From a virus, in the IMG/VR virus record IMGVR_UViG_3300044691_000255, positions 1 through 28,926 of that record: 28,926 nt of DNA; one strand, given 5' to 3'. Of the stretch, positions 6,637-13,983 are shown in pieces. Both the position numbers and the translations under genes were made by a program. The notes under the pieces were generated by a model, which was not told the origin of the DNA, searched no databases, and saw only the letters and a program-made list of their open reading frames with translations. The number at the start of each line of letters is the position of its first letter. Position 1 is the stretch's first letter.

Positions 6637-6800
6637 AGAACTCAGATCGCGTGCTGGCCGCCCTCACCGCCATTGAACAGCTCGTGGGGACGGCGCGAGA
6701 CGCCGTTACCGACGAAGACCTTGATGGTCTACTTCAGCCGCTCGCCGGCATTACCGATAAGGTCAACGTCGCAATCGACGCGCTCATGAGTGTCCACTAG
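6633..6800 (+). CDS. Small plus-strand ORF between scaffold and portal, 55 aa
   Basis: Reads MQNSDRVLAALTAIEQLVGT, then ARDAVTDEDLDGLLQPLAGI and TDKVNVAIDALMSVH, an amphipathic helical protein with sensible heptad-like hydrophobic spacing. It opposes all neighbouring late genes and ends inside the CTAG that also ends the portal gene. No good Shine-Dalgarno sequence is seen, and a palindrome covers the start. If real it would be a moron-like gene or antisense-strand regulator; a chance ORF is possible. Confidence 0.45.
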   Translation: MQNSDRVLAALTAIEQLVGTARDAVTDEDLDGLLQPLAGITDKVNVAIDALMSVH

Positions 6801-8206
6801 GCCGCGACGAGCGGCGGCGCGAGGGTTGACGCCATCACCGGCGCAACCGGCTTCGGCGGTTGGGCGGCGACCGCGACGGCCTCTTTCTCGGCGTCGACTT
6901 CGGCGCTCAGCTCGCCGCGGCGCTTCATCTCGTTGATCGCCGTGGGCTTGGAGATCAGCCCAGCCTCTTCCATCGAAAGAATGAGCTGGCCGGAGGCGTC
7001 GGAGAGGTTGCTGGCGCCGAAATCCTTGAACAGCGTGACGTTGCCGCCGCTCCCGAGCTTGGCGTAATCGGCCATGAACTGCAGGGCTTGATCGAGGCCG
7101 TCTTCAAAGCCTTCGGTGATCCGCTGCAGGTCCGACTTGTTGGCCTCAGCATCGTTGCTGGTTTCAGTCGCGGTGCGGGTTCCCGGCTTCTTCACCAGCA
7201 GTTCGGCGCCAGCCTGGATCATCTGGTCTTCGAGCGCGGCGAGCGAGGCAGAGCCCGCGCCGATGGCCTCGCCCGAGTGCTCGACCCACGCGAGCTTGGC
7301 GATGGCGCTCGTGGTCTTGATCGCCTGCGACGCCCCGACGGTAATCTGGTCCTTGTCCTCGAATCCGGTCGCCAGCAGGATCGGCACGCGGGCAACGTGC
7401 AAGATGGTGTCCTGGTCGCTCTGAGACTGCCAGTGCTTGACGTTGAGATAGGCCAAGTCCAGCAGCGGCGACATGCCCATCAGATAGGCGAGGCGCGAGC
7501 CGTAGAGCGGCACGAACGGGATCGTCAGAAGCCCGGAGAGGCCGCTTTCGACGCTGACCCAGGCATCACCCGCCTCTTCCTGCACATCCCATGAGCCGGG
7601 CCGCAGCACCCGCACGCGCTCGACGCAGGTTTCGCCGTATTCGCCGTCCTCGACGTTGGCGGCCTCCTTCAGCCGAAGCTGGGTGAGCGTCGCCTTGCCG
7701 TTGATCCGCGAAATACGCCCGCCGAGGATCTGGCCATGGCGGACCCGCACGAAATATGGCCGGATGCCCGCGGCGTCCTGTTCGGCCTTGGTCGGCGTTC
7801 CCGTCGCGCCCTGAATCGGCTTCGGTGCCTCCACCAGGATTCCACCAAGGCCATGGGCCAGAACCTCGGCCAGCATCTCGGCGGCGAAGGTGTCGAGGTT
7901 GACACCCTCGCGGTCGATGTCCTCGGCCCAGGTCTGAATCTCGGCTGGCGTCTCTTTCGAGAACGTCATCGGTTTGGAGAACGGCTTGCCGGCCATCACC
8001 GAGACAGTTCGGCGGAAGGCCGGGAACAGCGTAGCCGTGGCGATGCGCGCGCGGTGCGCGTCGGGCTCCTCGGCTGGGAACTTCGGCAGGAGCTTGTCGC
8101 CAGCATCCCGCATCTTGCGCGTGCCGCCCATCAACGCTTCGGTCAGCGGCCATTCGCAGGCGAGCTTGGCGATCTCCGCGGATTGTTCGTTCACGGCCAG
8201 GGGCAT
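6797..8206 (-). CDS. Phage portal protein (DUF4055 family)
   Basis: 469 residues with AAAGGAG six bases before the ATG at 8206. The N-terminus 'EWPLTEALMGGTRKMRDAGD' and 'LLPKFPAEEPDAHRARIATA' followed by 'FPAFRRTVSVMAGKPFSK' is the DUF4055 signature, a portal-like family found between large terminase and scaffold in P22-like coat phages. Later segments 'VRHGQILGGRISRINGKATL', 'GMSPLLDLAYLNVKHWQSQS' and 'KKPGTRTATETSNDAEANKS' match conserved portal wing and stem regions. The portal forms the dodecameric ring at the packaging vertex. Length is normal for the family. Confidence 0.88.
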   Translation of the reverse strand: MPLAVNEQSAEIAKLACEWPLTEALMGGTRKMRDAGDKLLPKFPAEEPDAHRARIATATLFPAFRRTVSVMAGKPFSKPMTFSKETPAEIQTWAEDIDREGVNLDTFAAEMLAEVLAHGLGGILVEAPKPIQGATGTPTKAEQDAAGIRPYFVRVRHGQILGGRISRINGKATLTQLRLKEAANVEDGEYGETCVERVRVLRPGSWDVQEEAGDAWVSVESGLSGLLTIPFVPLYGSRLAYLMGMSPLLDLAYLNVKHWQSQSDQDTILHVARVPILLATGFEDKDQITVGASQAIKTTSAIAKLAWVEHSGEAIGAGSASLAALEDQMIQAGAELLVKKPGTRTATETSNDAEANKSDLQRITEGFEDGLDQALQFMADYAKLGSGGNVTLFKDFGASNLSDASGQLILSMEEAGLISKPTAINEMKRRGELSAEVDAEKEAVAVAAQPPKPVAPVMASTLAPPLVAA

Positions 8207-8216
8207 GGATGCTCCT

Positions 8217-9851
8217 TTAGAGCCGGAGGGAGGTGATGGAGGTGGAGGGCGGCGTGAGCGGCCAGAAGGCCATCACCAGAGCGTCCGCCATGTTCGGTGA
8301 CTTCGTGCCTTCGGGCGTCTTGTTCACGACCAGCTTGAGCGCTCCGGTCTTGCTGCGCGTGGCCTGGCTCAGTTCCTTGCGGAGCGTGGCGAGGCCTGGA
8401 AGTTCAGCCGGCAGGCTGATCAGGGTCGCGGGATCGTGCTTCTCGCCTGCGGTGACGGCATTGTGCGTGCGCTCAAACCGCCTCCGAAGCTCCCACCAAG
8501 CCTGCGCCTTCAGGTTCTTGTAGAAGTCCCGGTTTAGTGGGCTCTCGCGGTCGCCGGGGATCACCCTGGCGTCTGGATTCAGCGGCGAAGCGCTGGCGCT
8601 CCACGGCACGAAGCTGAGGCCGGGCGGCAGGAGATTGTCGGCCTTGAGCCGGTTCGCCTCCGCCTTCACCCCGGCGCCGATCCCGATGCAGTCGTATTGC
8701 AGCTCGACCGTCTTGCCCCTCAGAACCTCGACGGCGCGCCTGGTCGCGTCCCCGGTATCGCCGTCACCCCAGGCCTCGACAGACTTGACCACGACGCCTT
8801 TGGCGAGCGCGAGGGCGTGAAGGTCGCCCCCCTCATCGAAGGGATCGAGCGCCGCGCGCCAGCCGCCGCTATCGTCAAACCCGAGCGTCAGGTGCGCGTC
8901 CATGGCCGAGGCGACCCAGTCGGCCGGGATGATTACGCCTTCCACCGAAGCGGAATAGTTCCGGTCAACCTCCTGAGCGAAGACATGGAGCAGGCCATCG
9001 GCCTCAGCCTTGGCCTTGCGGAGATCATACCAGTCCTGCGTCTTCGCCGGATGGTCGCGCCAGTCCATGACGAAAACGTTCGTGGCGCCCTTGAGCGCCG
9101 CCTGGCCGGGAGCCCACTCCACCCCGGATTCGCGCTTGCGGTGGAAGACGTTGCCCAGCCCGTTGACGGACGAGACGTCGATCTGGACGCGGGTGTTGTC
9201 GCCCAGCGCGGCTTCGATCTTCTCGGGCCGCTCGTAGTGGGCGCTCTCGTCCTTGAAGTAGATCAGCTTACGACCGCCGCGGCCGATGTTGTCGCCCGCC
9301 TCTCCGGTGATCGTCGCCCCGTTCTCCGGGTTGATCAGCTTCATGTAGGCCATGTGATCGAGCGGCCGGAACTCCGCCGGCAGCAGCTCGCGCGGCATGT
9401 GGCGGATGATCAGGCGCATCTTCTCAAAGATGCTGTCCGGGTCGCCGATCTTGTCGACCAGCTGTTCCTTGCGCGACCCCCAGCCAACCGCGGCGCCCGG
9501 CCAATAGAGCCAGAGCCACACCGAGAACGCGCAACACGTCCACGTCGCCCCAAGGTCGCGGCACTTCTCCGCCAGGCCGTCCGTCTCGGCGTCCATGCAG
9601 GCCAGCAGGAAATCGACCAGCTCGCGCTGACGCTTGAAGAGGATGAACGGCAGGGTGGCCGGTGTCTCAGACCCCGCATTCCGGGGGTCGTAGGTGATCG
9701 TCCAGTGGTCAACGAACTCGTGCGGCCGGGTCCGGTAGTATTCCTTGGCCCCCAGCAGCATCGCCGGGTTGCCCCGGATCTTCAGCAGGCGGGACTGGCG
9801 CTTGGCGAACTCCGCGACGTAGTCCGGCGGCCAGGTCTCAGCCGTCGCCAC
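8217..9851 (-). CDS. terL: Terminase large subunit
   Basis: 544 residues. The ATPase part shows a Walker-A-like segment around residues 98-105 (RDLGATWT, the variant common in phage terminases), and a Walker B at 196-202 (LIYFKDE) with the catalytic Asp-Glu. The nuclease part has conserved acidic residues at about D336 (AALDPFDEGG), D387 (LQYDCIGIG) and D523 (SPNMADALVMAFW), the usual RNase H-like triad. The enzyme powers DNA translocation into the prohead and cuts concatemers. It overlaps the small terminase gene by 14 bases and is followed by the portal gene. Confidence 0.92.
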   Translation of the reverse strand: MATAETWPPDYVAEFAKRQSRLLKIRGNPAMLLGAKEYYRTRPHEFVDHWTITYDPRNAGSETPATLPFILFKRQRELVDFLLACMDAETDGLAEKCRDLGATWTCCAFSVWLWLYWPGAAVGWGSRKEQLVDKIGDPDSIFEKMRLIIRHMPRELLPAEFRPLDHMAYMKLINPENGATITGEAGDNIGRGGRKLIYFKDESAHYERPEKIEAALGDNTRVQIDVSSVNGLGNVFHRKRESGVEWAPGQAALKGATNVFVMDWRDHPAKTQDWYDLRKAKAEADGLLHVFAQEVDRNYSASVEGVIIPADWVASAMDAHLTLGFDDSGGWRAALDPFDEGGDLHALALAKGVVVKSVEAWGDGDTGDATRRAVEVLRGKTVELQYDCIGIGAGVKAEANRLKADNLLPPGLSFVPWSASASPLNPDARVIPGDRESPLNRDFYKNLKAQAWWELRRRFERTHNAVTAGEKHDPATLISLPAELPGLATLRKELSQATRSKTGALKLVVNKTPEGTKSPNMADALVMAFWPLTPPSTSITSLRL

Positions 9852-10323
9852 GCAGAGCGTCCGCGTAGGCGTCAGCGGCCTCCTTCGGCGTCATCTGCGT
9901 GTTGATGATCTGGAACGCCGCACCGCCGCCCGGCGACGACAGCACGCGGGTATTGGTGAAGGCGTTGCCCATTTCCTTGGCGACCTGTTCCAACAGAGCG
10001 GCGGCGCCCGTCGTATTCCCCTGCGTCTCTGCCTTGTCCGCCATGCGCTGGAGCGCTCGCAGCCGAACGGCGCGATGGCTCACGGCGATGGTTGAAGTGT
10101 CCTCCAGGAAGGTCTTCCGGGTCGCGTCGAACAGCGTCTTCCACTTTGCGGCCAGGTTCTTCGCCGCCCGCTTGGTCGGATCATACGACTCGGCCAATTG
10201 GCGCGTAATGGTCAGACCGAACTCCTGCTTGACCGCCACCGCGACGATCGAGGGCGAATCGAAACAGGCGAGGGCCTGGACTATGAAGGCCTGCACCTCT
10301 GCGGAGAGCGTTTCCTTGGCCAT
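9838..10323 (-). CDS. Terminase small subunit-like protein (DUF2280)
   Basis: 161 residues. The N-terminus 'LSAEVQAFIVQALACFDSPS' then 'VAVAVKQEFGLTITRQLAES' and 'YDPTKRAAKNLAAKWKTLFD' is the unmistakable DUF2280 signature, a helix-turn-helix family encoded directly before large terminases and thought to be the DNA-recognition small subunit. The C-terminus ends in a helix 'TPKEAADAYADALRG'. It overlaps terL by 14 bases. Small-subunit role is established only by context and family habit. Confidence 0.85.
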   Translation of the reverse strand: MAKETLSAEVQAFIVQALACFDSPSIVAVAVKQEFGLTITRQLAESYDPTKRAAKNLAAKWKTLFDATRKTFLEDTSTIAVSHRAVRLRALQRMADKAETQGNTTGAAALLEQVAKEMGNAFTNTRVLSSPGGGAAFQIINTQMTPKEAADAYADALRGDG

Positions 10324-10348
10324 GGGTTTGTCTGGCGCCAGTCTGGCG

Positions 10349-10996
10349 CTACGCGGCTCTCAGCAGGCACGTTCCACACGCCCCTGAGATCGAGGCCGAC
10401 GCGACCTCAGGGCGACCCTTCGCGGCCTCCACCAGAGCGGAGACGCCTGCGGCTTGGGCGCCGTATCTGCGGACCACGCCGACGAACTGCTCGATGTCGT
10501 GGCCCTTCATCGCGAACATCGGGCGGCCTTCCTTGGTGAACTTCGGCTGGCCGAATCCGTCGAGGTCTTGGCCGGCGTGATAAAGTTCGTGTTCGGTCAA
10601 GGCGCAGAACTCGGCGTCGGTGCAGTTGGCCGCGTAGCTGGCGTCGAGGGTGAGGATGAAGTCCGGCACGTCGCCAAACCATCCGAGGATCTGTTGCTCG
10701 GCGCGGGCCTTGGCCCACTTGCCCTGCGTCGCGCGGGGCTGGCCGAGTTCGCATTGCCCGACGATGCGGCGCTTCTGGCGGGAGTTGCCGACGTTGGTCC
10801 ACAGCGCGCCGATGGTGGCGAACCTGAGATGGGCGTGGTCCTCGTTCAGCAGCTCGGCATCTTCGGCGACGAAGGTTTCCAGCAGCCAGGCGGTCAGGCC
10901 GTCGTCTGGAACGAACGTCGCGGGAGCCATCGGGTCGAACAGCTCAGCCGGCGGATACGGCCGCCCCACCGGGCGAGGCGTCGTCTTCTCGCTCAT
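10349..10996 (-). CDS. Putative phage metallopeptidase (HExxH)
   Basis: 215 residues from the ATG at 10996, which has GCGAGG just upstream; a GTG 27 bases earlier is possible. The motif LTEHELYHAGQ provides HELYH, a zinc-peptidase HExxH motif, preceded by 'DFILTLDASY' and followed by 'GKP..' like sequence 'EGRPMFAMKGHDIEQFVGVV', where KGHDIEQF supplies a possible third ligand. This matches the putative phage metallopeptidase family (PF18894-type) often encoded beside terminase genes. Substrate unknown. It is the first gene of the packaging block and diverges from a small regulator gene. Confidence 0.8.
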   Translation of the reverse strand: MSEKTTPRPVGRPYPPAELFDPMAPATFVPDDGLTAWLLETFVAEDAELLNEDHAHLRFATIGALWTNVGNSRQKRRIVGQCELGQPRATQGKWAKARAEQQILGWFGDVPDFILTLDASYAANCTDAEFCALTEHELYHAGQDLDGFGQPKFTKEGRPMFAMKGHDIEQFVGVVRRYGAQAAGVSALVEAAKGRPEVASASISGACGTCLLRAA

Positions 10997-11073
10997 GGGG
11001 CCTCGCGGTGTATTTTCCCGCACTCTGCGGTGTTTCGCTGGCTTTACCCGGCATTATGCGGCACACTTCGCGC
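10997..11073. promoter_or_regulatory. Divergent promoter/operator region
   Basis: The 77-base gap separates the leftward packaging genes from the rightward regulator operon. It contains a CCGCA-CTC-TGCGG dyad (11018-11030) and a GCAT-T-ATGC dyad (11051-11059), both part of a loose direct repeat of the form TTT(T/A)CCCG..CA...TGCGG separated by about 32 bases. This is the layout expected for operators of the adjacent small XRE protein controlling itself and perhaps late genes. No strong -35/-10 pair is obvious. Confidence 0.4.
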
Positions 11074-11256
11074 ATGACCGGATCAGAACTAAAGGCTTGG
11101 CGCCTGCGACTGCGACTAAAGGTTGGCGAGGCGGCCGAGAAGCTTGGCGTTTCCCCTGACACCTACGCGCGCCTTGAGCGCCGGAAGGTCGTTGATCAGC
11201 GTACCGCGCTTGCGTGCGCCGCGATCGGTCAGGGTCTTCCACCGGCGAAGGGATAG
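11074..11256 (+). CDS. Small XRE-family HTH regulator
   Basis: 60 residues from the ATG at 11074 (MTGSELKAWRLRLRLKVGEA). The helix-turn-helix is clear: 'EAAEKLGVSPDTYARLERRK' gives helices 2 and 3, and the following 'VDQRTALACAAIGQGLPP' closes the bundle. It is a minimal Cro/CI-type DNA-binding domain with no effector domain. It is the first gene of the plus-strand operon, four bases before the ribosome site of the GIY-YIG gene, and probably binds the dyads just upstream. An in-frame ATG six codons earlier is possible. Confidence 0.75.
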   Translation: MTGSELKAWRLRLRLKVGEAAEKLGVSPDTYARLERRKVVDQRTALACAAIGQGLPPAKG

Positions 11257-11258
11257 GA

Positions 11259-11756
11259 ATGTTCGTCTACGTAATCAGCGCGGGAGAGCGGCGTCACAAG
11301 ATCGGCGTGGCGACTGACCCCAAGAGCCGTCTAAGCACGCTCCAGACGGGATCTCCTGACGAGCTGCGCATCGTCCACCTCTTTGAGACCGATGCGGCCT
11401 ACGAGGTGGAAAGCCGCGCCCATTCCTATCTCAAAGACCAGCGCATTCGCGGAGAGTGGTTCGAAGCGACTGAAAACACCGCGATCAGCATGGTCGGCAA
11501 AGCCGTCGCCAACGGTGGGCCGTTTGACCAAGAGTTTGAGCAATTCGGCGGTTGGACTCATACAATCGGCGACGCTGTAGAATGCCGCACTTCCCGAGAG
11601 GAGTGGCTTCGGGGGCCGCTACCGGTCGTTGGCCGGCTCTACACCGTCTGCTGCGTCTATCCTGAGGGTCAGGTGGACGTTGCCGAAGTGATTAACGACG
11701 ACATCGCGTTCTGCCCGAGCATGTTCTGGCCCGCCCACGGACGGCGGTTTGCGTGA
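11259..11756 (+). CDS. GIY-YIG / T5orf172-like nuclease-fold protein
   Basis: 165 residues from the ATG at 11259 with AAGGGATAGGA upstream. The N-terminal 80 residues (FVYVISAGERRHKIGVATDP, then KSRLSTLQTGSPDELRIVHL and 'YEVESRAHSYLKDQRIRGEWF') match the GIY-YIG variant of T5orf172/MUG113 proteins, including YVI, KIG, the R of 'SRL..LQTG', the E of the 'VE...H..L' helix, and the GEWF end. The C-terminal half (about 85-165) is unassigned. Function in phages is unknown; nuclease activity is likely but not proven. Confidence 0.78.
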   Translation: MFVYVISAGERRHKIGVATDPKSRLSTLQTGSPDELRIVHLFETDAAYEVESRAHSYLKDQRIRGEWFEATENTAISMVGKAVANGGPFDQEFEQFGGWTHTIGDAVECRTSREEWLRGPLPVVGRLYTVCCVYPEGQVDVAEVINDDIAFCPSMFWPAHGRRFA

Positions 11757-11803
11757 CGGCCGTTCAACCCTCAACCGAAGACCGGGAAGGCGAAAGGCAA
11801 GTG

Positions 11804-12103
11804 ATGACCTTCGTAAATCTCGCCGACCTGACGGACCCGAGCGACCCAGCGGGCCGTTCGTATCGAGAGGTCAACGCGGAGCGGCCCCACAACATCGCGC
11901 TAGGCTCGCTGGTGGAGCTGGAGAGCGGCGTGCGGCTGTTCGTGGTCCACCAGGGCCGGGATTGCGATCAGACGCCGCTCTACTCGCTGGCCCCCGACCC
12001 CGAAGACGTGGTGCAGGCGGACCCGAGGTTCGGCAACCCGAAATGGATCAACGGCTATTCGGAGGATGGCCTGAAGGTTATTCGGCCGGGGAAAGCGCCA
12101 TGA
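11804..12103 (+). CDS. Conserved phage hypothetical protein, 99 aa
   Basis: The ATG at 11804 is preferred because GAAAGG lies seven bases upstream; a GTG at 11753 that overlaps the previous stop would add 17 residues. It reads MTFVNLADLTDPSDPAGRSY, REVNAERPHNIALGSLVELE, then SGVRLFVVHQGRDCDQTPLY and a short acidic tail. The central 'IPLGSLVEL..G.RLFVV..G.DCD.TPLY.L' region looks like a small beta-barrel repeated in many phage proteins, but no function is known. ATGA links it to the next gene. Confidence 0.7.
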   Translation: MTFVNLADLTDPSDPAGRSYREVNAERPHNIALGSLVELESGVRLFVVHQGRDCDQTPLYSLAPDPEDVVQADPRFGNPKWINGYSEDGLKVIRPGKAP

Positions 12104-12381
12104 CTGCCGCTCTCGACGCCATGGTGAAGGCGATGGCCGACGAACTGAAACGGCAGGACGACGACTGGGCCCGGTATCTCGACGAGCACCCGTGGATGAA
12201 GGACGAGCCGGCTCCAGGAAGCGAGGGCTACAACCTGAACCACGTCGCGCGGGCCGGGCTGATTGCGCTTCGTGCGCCGCGCATGGAGATCACGCTGGCG
12301 ATGGAGCAGCAGACTGGCATTGAAGCGCCCTTGCCGTGCGCGGCGATGGCGCGGGCGATGATCGACAAGATTCTCGAATAG
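12100..12381 (+). CDS. Hypothetical protein, 93 aa
   Basis: Starts at the ATG of an ATGA overlap (12100-12103). It is helical: MTAALDAMVKAMADELKRQD, an aromatic-acidic linker (WARYLDEHPWMKDEP), then 'GYNLNHVARAGLIALRAPRM' and 'AAMARAMIDKILE'. No family recognised. It ends the plus-strand operon. The same frame continues after the stop as 'RRSFSPADKVAMMRRG', which looks like the beginning of HNH proteins and may be a decayed remnant. Confidence 0.65.
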   Translation: MTAALDAMVKAMADELKRQDDDWARYLDEHPWMKDEPAPGSEGYNLNHVARAGLIALRAPRMEITLAMEQQTGIEAPLPCAAMARAMIDKILE

Positions 12382-12659
12382 GCTCCGCGCCGCAGCTTCA
12401 GTCCCGCTGACAAGGTGGCCATGATGCGACGAGGTGCGCTGGCCGGCTGGGAGGTTGAGGACTAGCTGGGCGCGGAAGGGGTGGCGGGCTGGGCCGCGAA
12501 TCAATTGGTCATAGCGGTGGCACTGGAGCTCGCGCGATCAGCGAGCCGGTCGGAGCGCGCGACAGCCCTGGTGGGCCTCGCTGTCTGTTCCCCCGACAGT
12601 TCCGACCCGCATATGGCGCGGGCGGCTGATTCCCCCAATCTCACAAGCTGGACCGCACG
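12382..12659. other. Convergent intergenic region, no gene seen
   Basis: 278 bases between the convergent operons. I see no credible gene. Bases 12382-12465 hold a short frame (RRSFSPADKVAMMRRGALAG and five more residues before TAG) that resembles the start of an HNH protein. No intrinsic terminator with a T-run is visible. Confidence 0.4.
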
Positions 12660-12677
12660 TCAACATCCGTGACGTGC
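12655..12677. repeat. 8-bp hairpin over a stop codon
   Basis: GCACGTCA and TGACGTGC are perfect 8-base arms around a 7-base loop, and they enclose the stop codon of the leftward gene at 12660. An overlapping alternative dyad GTGACG-TG-CGTCAC shares the right arm. No T-run follows, so it may be a factor-dependent terminator or an mRNA-end stabiliser at the end of the early operon. Confidence 0.5.
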
Positions 12678-12890
12678 GTCACCTTTCCCGACCTCGATCC
12701 ATCCGGCCCGCGTGTCTCGGTCAAGATCAGCCGACGCGCGGCAGATTTCGAGCCGACCCCAGGATACCGACCAGCCCCAGCCATCGTAGAACTGGAAGGA
12801 CGGGAGGCGCCACCATGCCTGGTCATAGCGGGCAAACCGCCACCCGCCGACATAGGTCACCCACTTGCCGAAGTCGCGCCGGGCCGTCAC
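12660..12890 (-). CDS. Small aromatic-rich phage protein, 76 aa, GTG start
   Basis: The GTG at 12890 overlaps the stop of the NusG-like gene (GTGA, 12887-12890); a longer upstream reading is an Arg-rich shadow over that gene and was cut. It reads TARRDFGKWVTYVGGWRFAR, YDQAWWRLPSFQFYDGWGWS, then VSWGRLEICRASADLDRDTR. It contains at least eight tryptophans in 76 residues and looks like a small beta protein. Its last codons lie in a hairpin. Function unknown; last gene of the early operon. Confidence 0.7.
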   Translation of the reverse strand: MTARRDFGKWVTYVGGWRFARYDQAWWRLPSFQFYDGWGWSVSWGRLEICRASADLDRDTRAGWIEVGKGDARHGC

Positions 12891-13561
12891 CGGGCACTCC
12901 CCTCTTGCGCCGCCTCGACTTCGTCTTCCCCGAGCTCGATGGTGGTTTGCCGACCGAAGATGGCCGTCACGACGTTGATCCGCAGGTCTCGCGGGGTCGC
13001 CATGACCGTTCCAAGGAAGCCGGCGAAGGGGCCATCGAGGATCCGCACCCGCTTGCCGTGCTCCCATTTGGTCTCGCGGTAGCTGCTGACCTTGCGCCCT
13101 CCCCGCTTCTGAGCCCGGAACGGCGGCGGTCTCCAGGTTCGGTCGAAGACGCGCCATGCCTCGAACAGGATCAGAGCGCCGATGACGTCTGCGGAGAGCC
13201 GGAAGGGGATGCCGTCGTCGTGGCACATGACGTCGCGCACGGCGTAGTTTTCTCTGGCGGTATCGAGCGAGTCGTCGTCGGGCAGGTCGGCGAAGACGTA
13301 GCCGGGGATCAGGGGCCGGGTTCTCGCCCGCCAGTGGTTCGCCGGCCGGTACTTCTCGATCGGGACGTAGACGGTCAACCCGGCGCCGTAGGGGTGTTCG
13401 TCAGTCTTCGGGCCCAACGCCGCGGCGACCTTGCGCTCCATCAGCGGGGTGACGCGTAGGATCGTCCAGGTGTCGCGCTGGTCGTCGTTGACTGCGGAGG
13501 GCTCGGGCATGGCCTGTTGATCCGGGTGCGCGGGGAACGGGATGTGGGCGAGAGCGGTCAT
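12887..13561 (-). CDS. NusG-like transcription factor (putative phage antiterminator)
   Basis: 224 residues. Residues 30-135 form a NusG N-terminal (NGN-like) domain: 'DTWTILRVTPLMERKVAAAL', 'VYVPIEKYRPANHWRARTRP' and 'LIPGYVFADLP' show the expected W-x-hydrophobic strand, the 'P....r.r.....plfPGYvFv' strand and the following helix. Residues about 168-215 form a KOW domain (WEHGKRVRILDGPFAGFLGT, then VMATPRDLRI). This is a specialised NusG/RfaH paralog. Placed at the distal end of the early operon, it may modify host RNA polymerase for late transcription, an inference from position. A second start at 13510 is possible. Confidence 0.85.
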   Translation of the reverse strand: MTALAHIPFPAHPDQQAMPEPSAVNDDQRDTWTILRVTPLMERKVAAALGPKTDEHPYGAGLTVYVPIEKYRPANHWRARTRPLIPGYVFADLPDDDSLDTARENYAVRDVMCHDDGIPFRLSADVIGALILFEAWRVFDRTWRPPPFRAQKRGGRKVSSYRETKWEHGKRVRILDGPFAGFLGTVMATPRDLRINVVTAIFGRQTTIELGEDEVEAAQEGSAR

Positions 13562-13571
13562 GGGGGTGGTT

Positions 13572-13637
13572 TCATTTGGATTCCCGGGGCCTACCGGACT
13601 GTTCAGCGGGGCTCTCGCGGATCGGGGAGCGGGTCAT
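13572..13637 (-). CDS. Tiny ORF, 21 aa, coupled to zinc-ribbon gene
   Basis: Starts with ATG overlapping the stop of the 59-residue zinc-ribbon gene (ATGA, 13634-13637) and reads MTRSPIRESPAEQSGRPRES then K. It stops 11 bases before the NusG-like start. The first five residues (MTRSP) and 14 bases around the start are the same as in another tiny ORF at 14640-14702. It may be a coupling peptide that carries ribosomes towards the next gene, or chance. Confidence 0.3.
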   Translation of the reverse strand: MTRSPIRESPAEQSGRPRESK

Positions 13638-13813
13638 TTGCGGTCCTGGCAGTTGGGGCAGAGGTGGGTCCATTCGGTCCCGACCTTCTCAGCCTGCCAG
13701 CCGTCACGCCGGAACATCCCGAGCGCGTCGTTGAACTCGCTTTCGCCGGTCGCCAGCGTCTCGTCGCAGGCGTCGCACTCGTAGGTGATCTCGCCGTACT
13801 GACGGTCGATCAT
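13634..13813 (-). CDS. Small zinc-ribbon protein, 59 aa
   Basis: The ATG at 13813 overlaps the previous stop (ATGA), with GAGGTGAT eight bases upstream. It reads MIDRQYGEITYECDACDETL, then ATGESEFNDALGMFRRDGWQ and a C-terminal HLCPNCQDRK. CxxC pairs at both ends (CDAC and CPNC) should bind one zinc in a rubredoxin-like knuckle fold, the usual form of phage 'zinc-ribbon' orphans that pair with 'ef.da...lr..GW'. Function unknown. Confidence 0.75.
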   Translation of the reverse strand: MIDRQYGEITYECDACDETLATGESEFNDALGMFRRDGWQAEKVGTEWTHLCPNCQDRK

Positions 13814-13983
13814 CGGATCACCTCGCGGATGGGCCTCTTGCCTTCGGGGCACGTCTCGACGGTTGGGCCGTGCGCGCCGCCGCACTTCGGGCAGAGCCAG
13901 CCGGGCCGAAGCCCGGCCAACTTCGCGCGCTTCTCTTGCCGCTCGCGAGACAGGCGGATCGGTTCGGGAAGCGACGGACTCAT
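13810..13983 (-). CDS. Small zinc-finger-like protein, 57 aa
   Basis: ATG at 13983 and stop at 13810 both join neighbours by ATGA overlaps, which makes this short gene convincing. It reads MSPSLPEPIRLSRERQEKRA, then KLAGLRPGWLCPKCGGAHGP and TVETCPEGKRPIREVIR. The CPKCGGAHG...C cluster is a knuckle that could bind zinc with three cysteines and a histidine. A basic helix precedes it, suggesting nucleic-acid binding. No family recognised. Confidence 0.7.
   Translation of the reverse strand: MSPSLPEPIRLSRERQEKRAKLAGLRPGWLCPKCGGAHGPTVETCPEGKRPIREVIR

Noticed and set aside
8697-9905. Plus-strand ORF of 402 residues opposite the large terminase
   Set aside because: Antisense shadow; the minus frame has complete terminase motifs.
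10332-10341. CTGGCGCCAG palindrome next to the small terminase start
   Set aside because: Short and GC-rich with an adjacent direct repeat of TCTGGCGC; likely chance at this GC level and no regulatory context.
12382-12660. Short plus-strand ORF 12481-12672 and other small frames in the convergent gap
   Set aside because: Composition is random, no ribosome site, and it ends inside the hairpin at the opposing gene.
12660-13226. A long minus-strand ORF of 188 residues
   Set aside because: Its first 112 residues are an Arg/Pro-rich shadow of the NusG-like gene. Only the part from the GTG at 12890 is kept as a gene.
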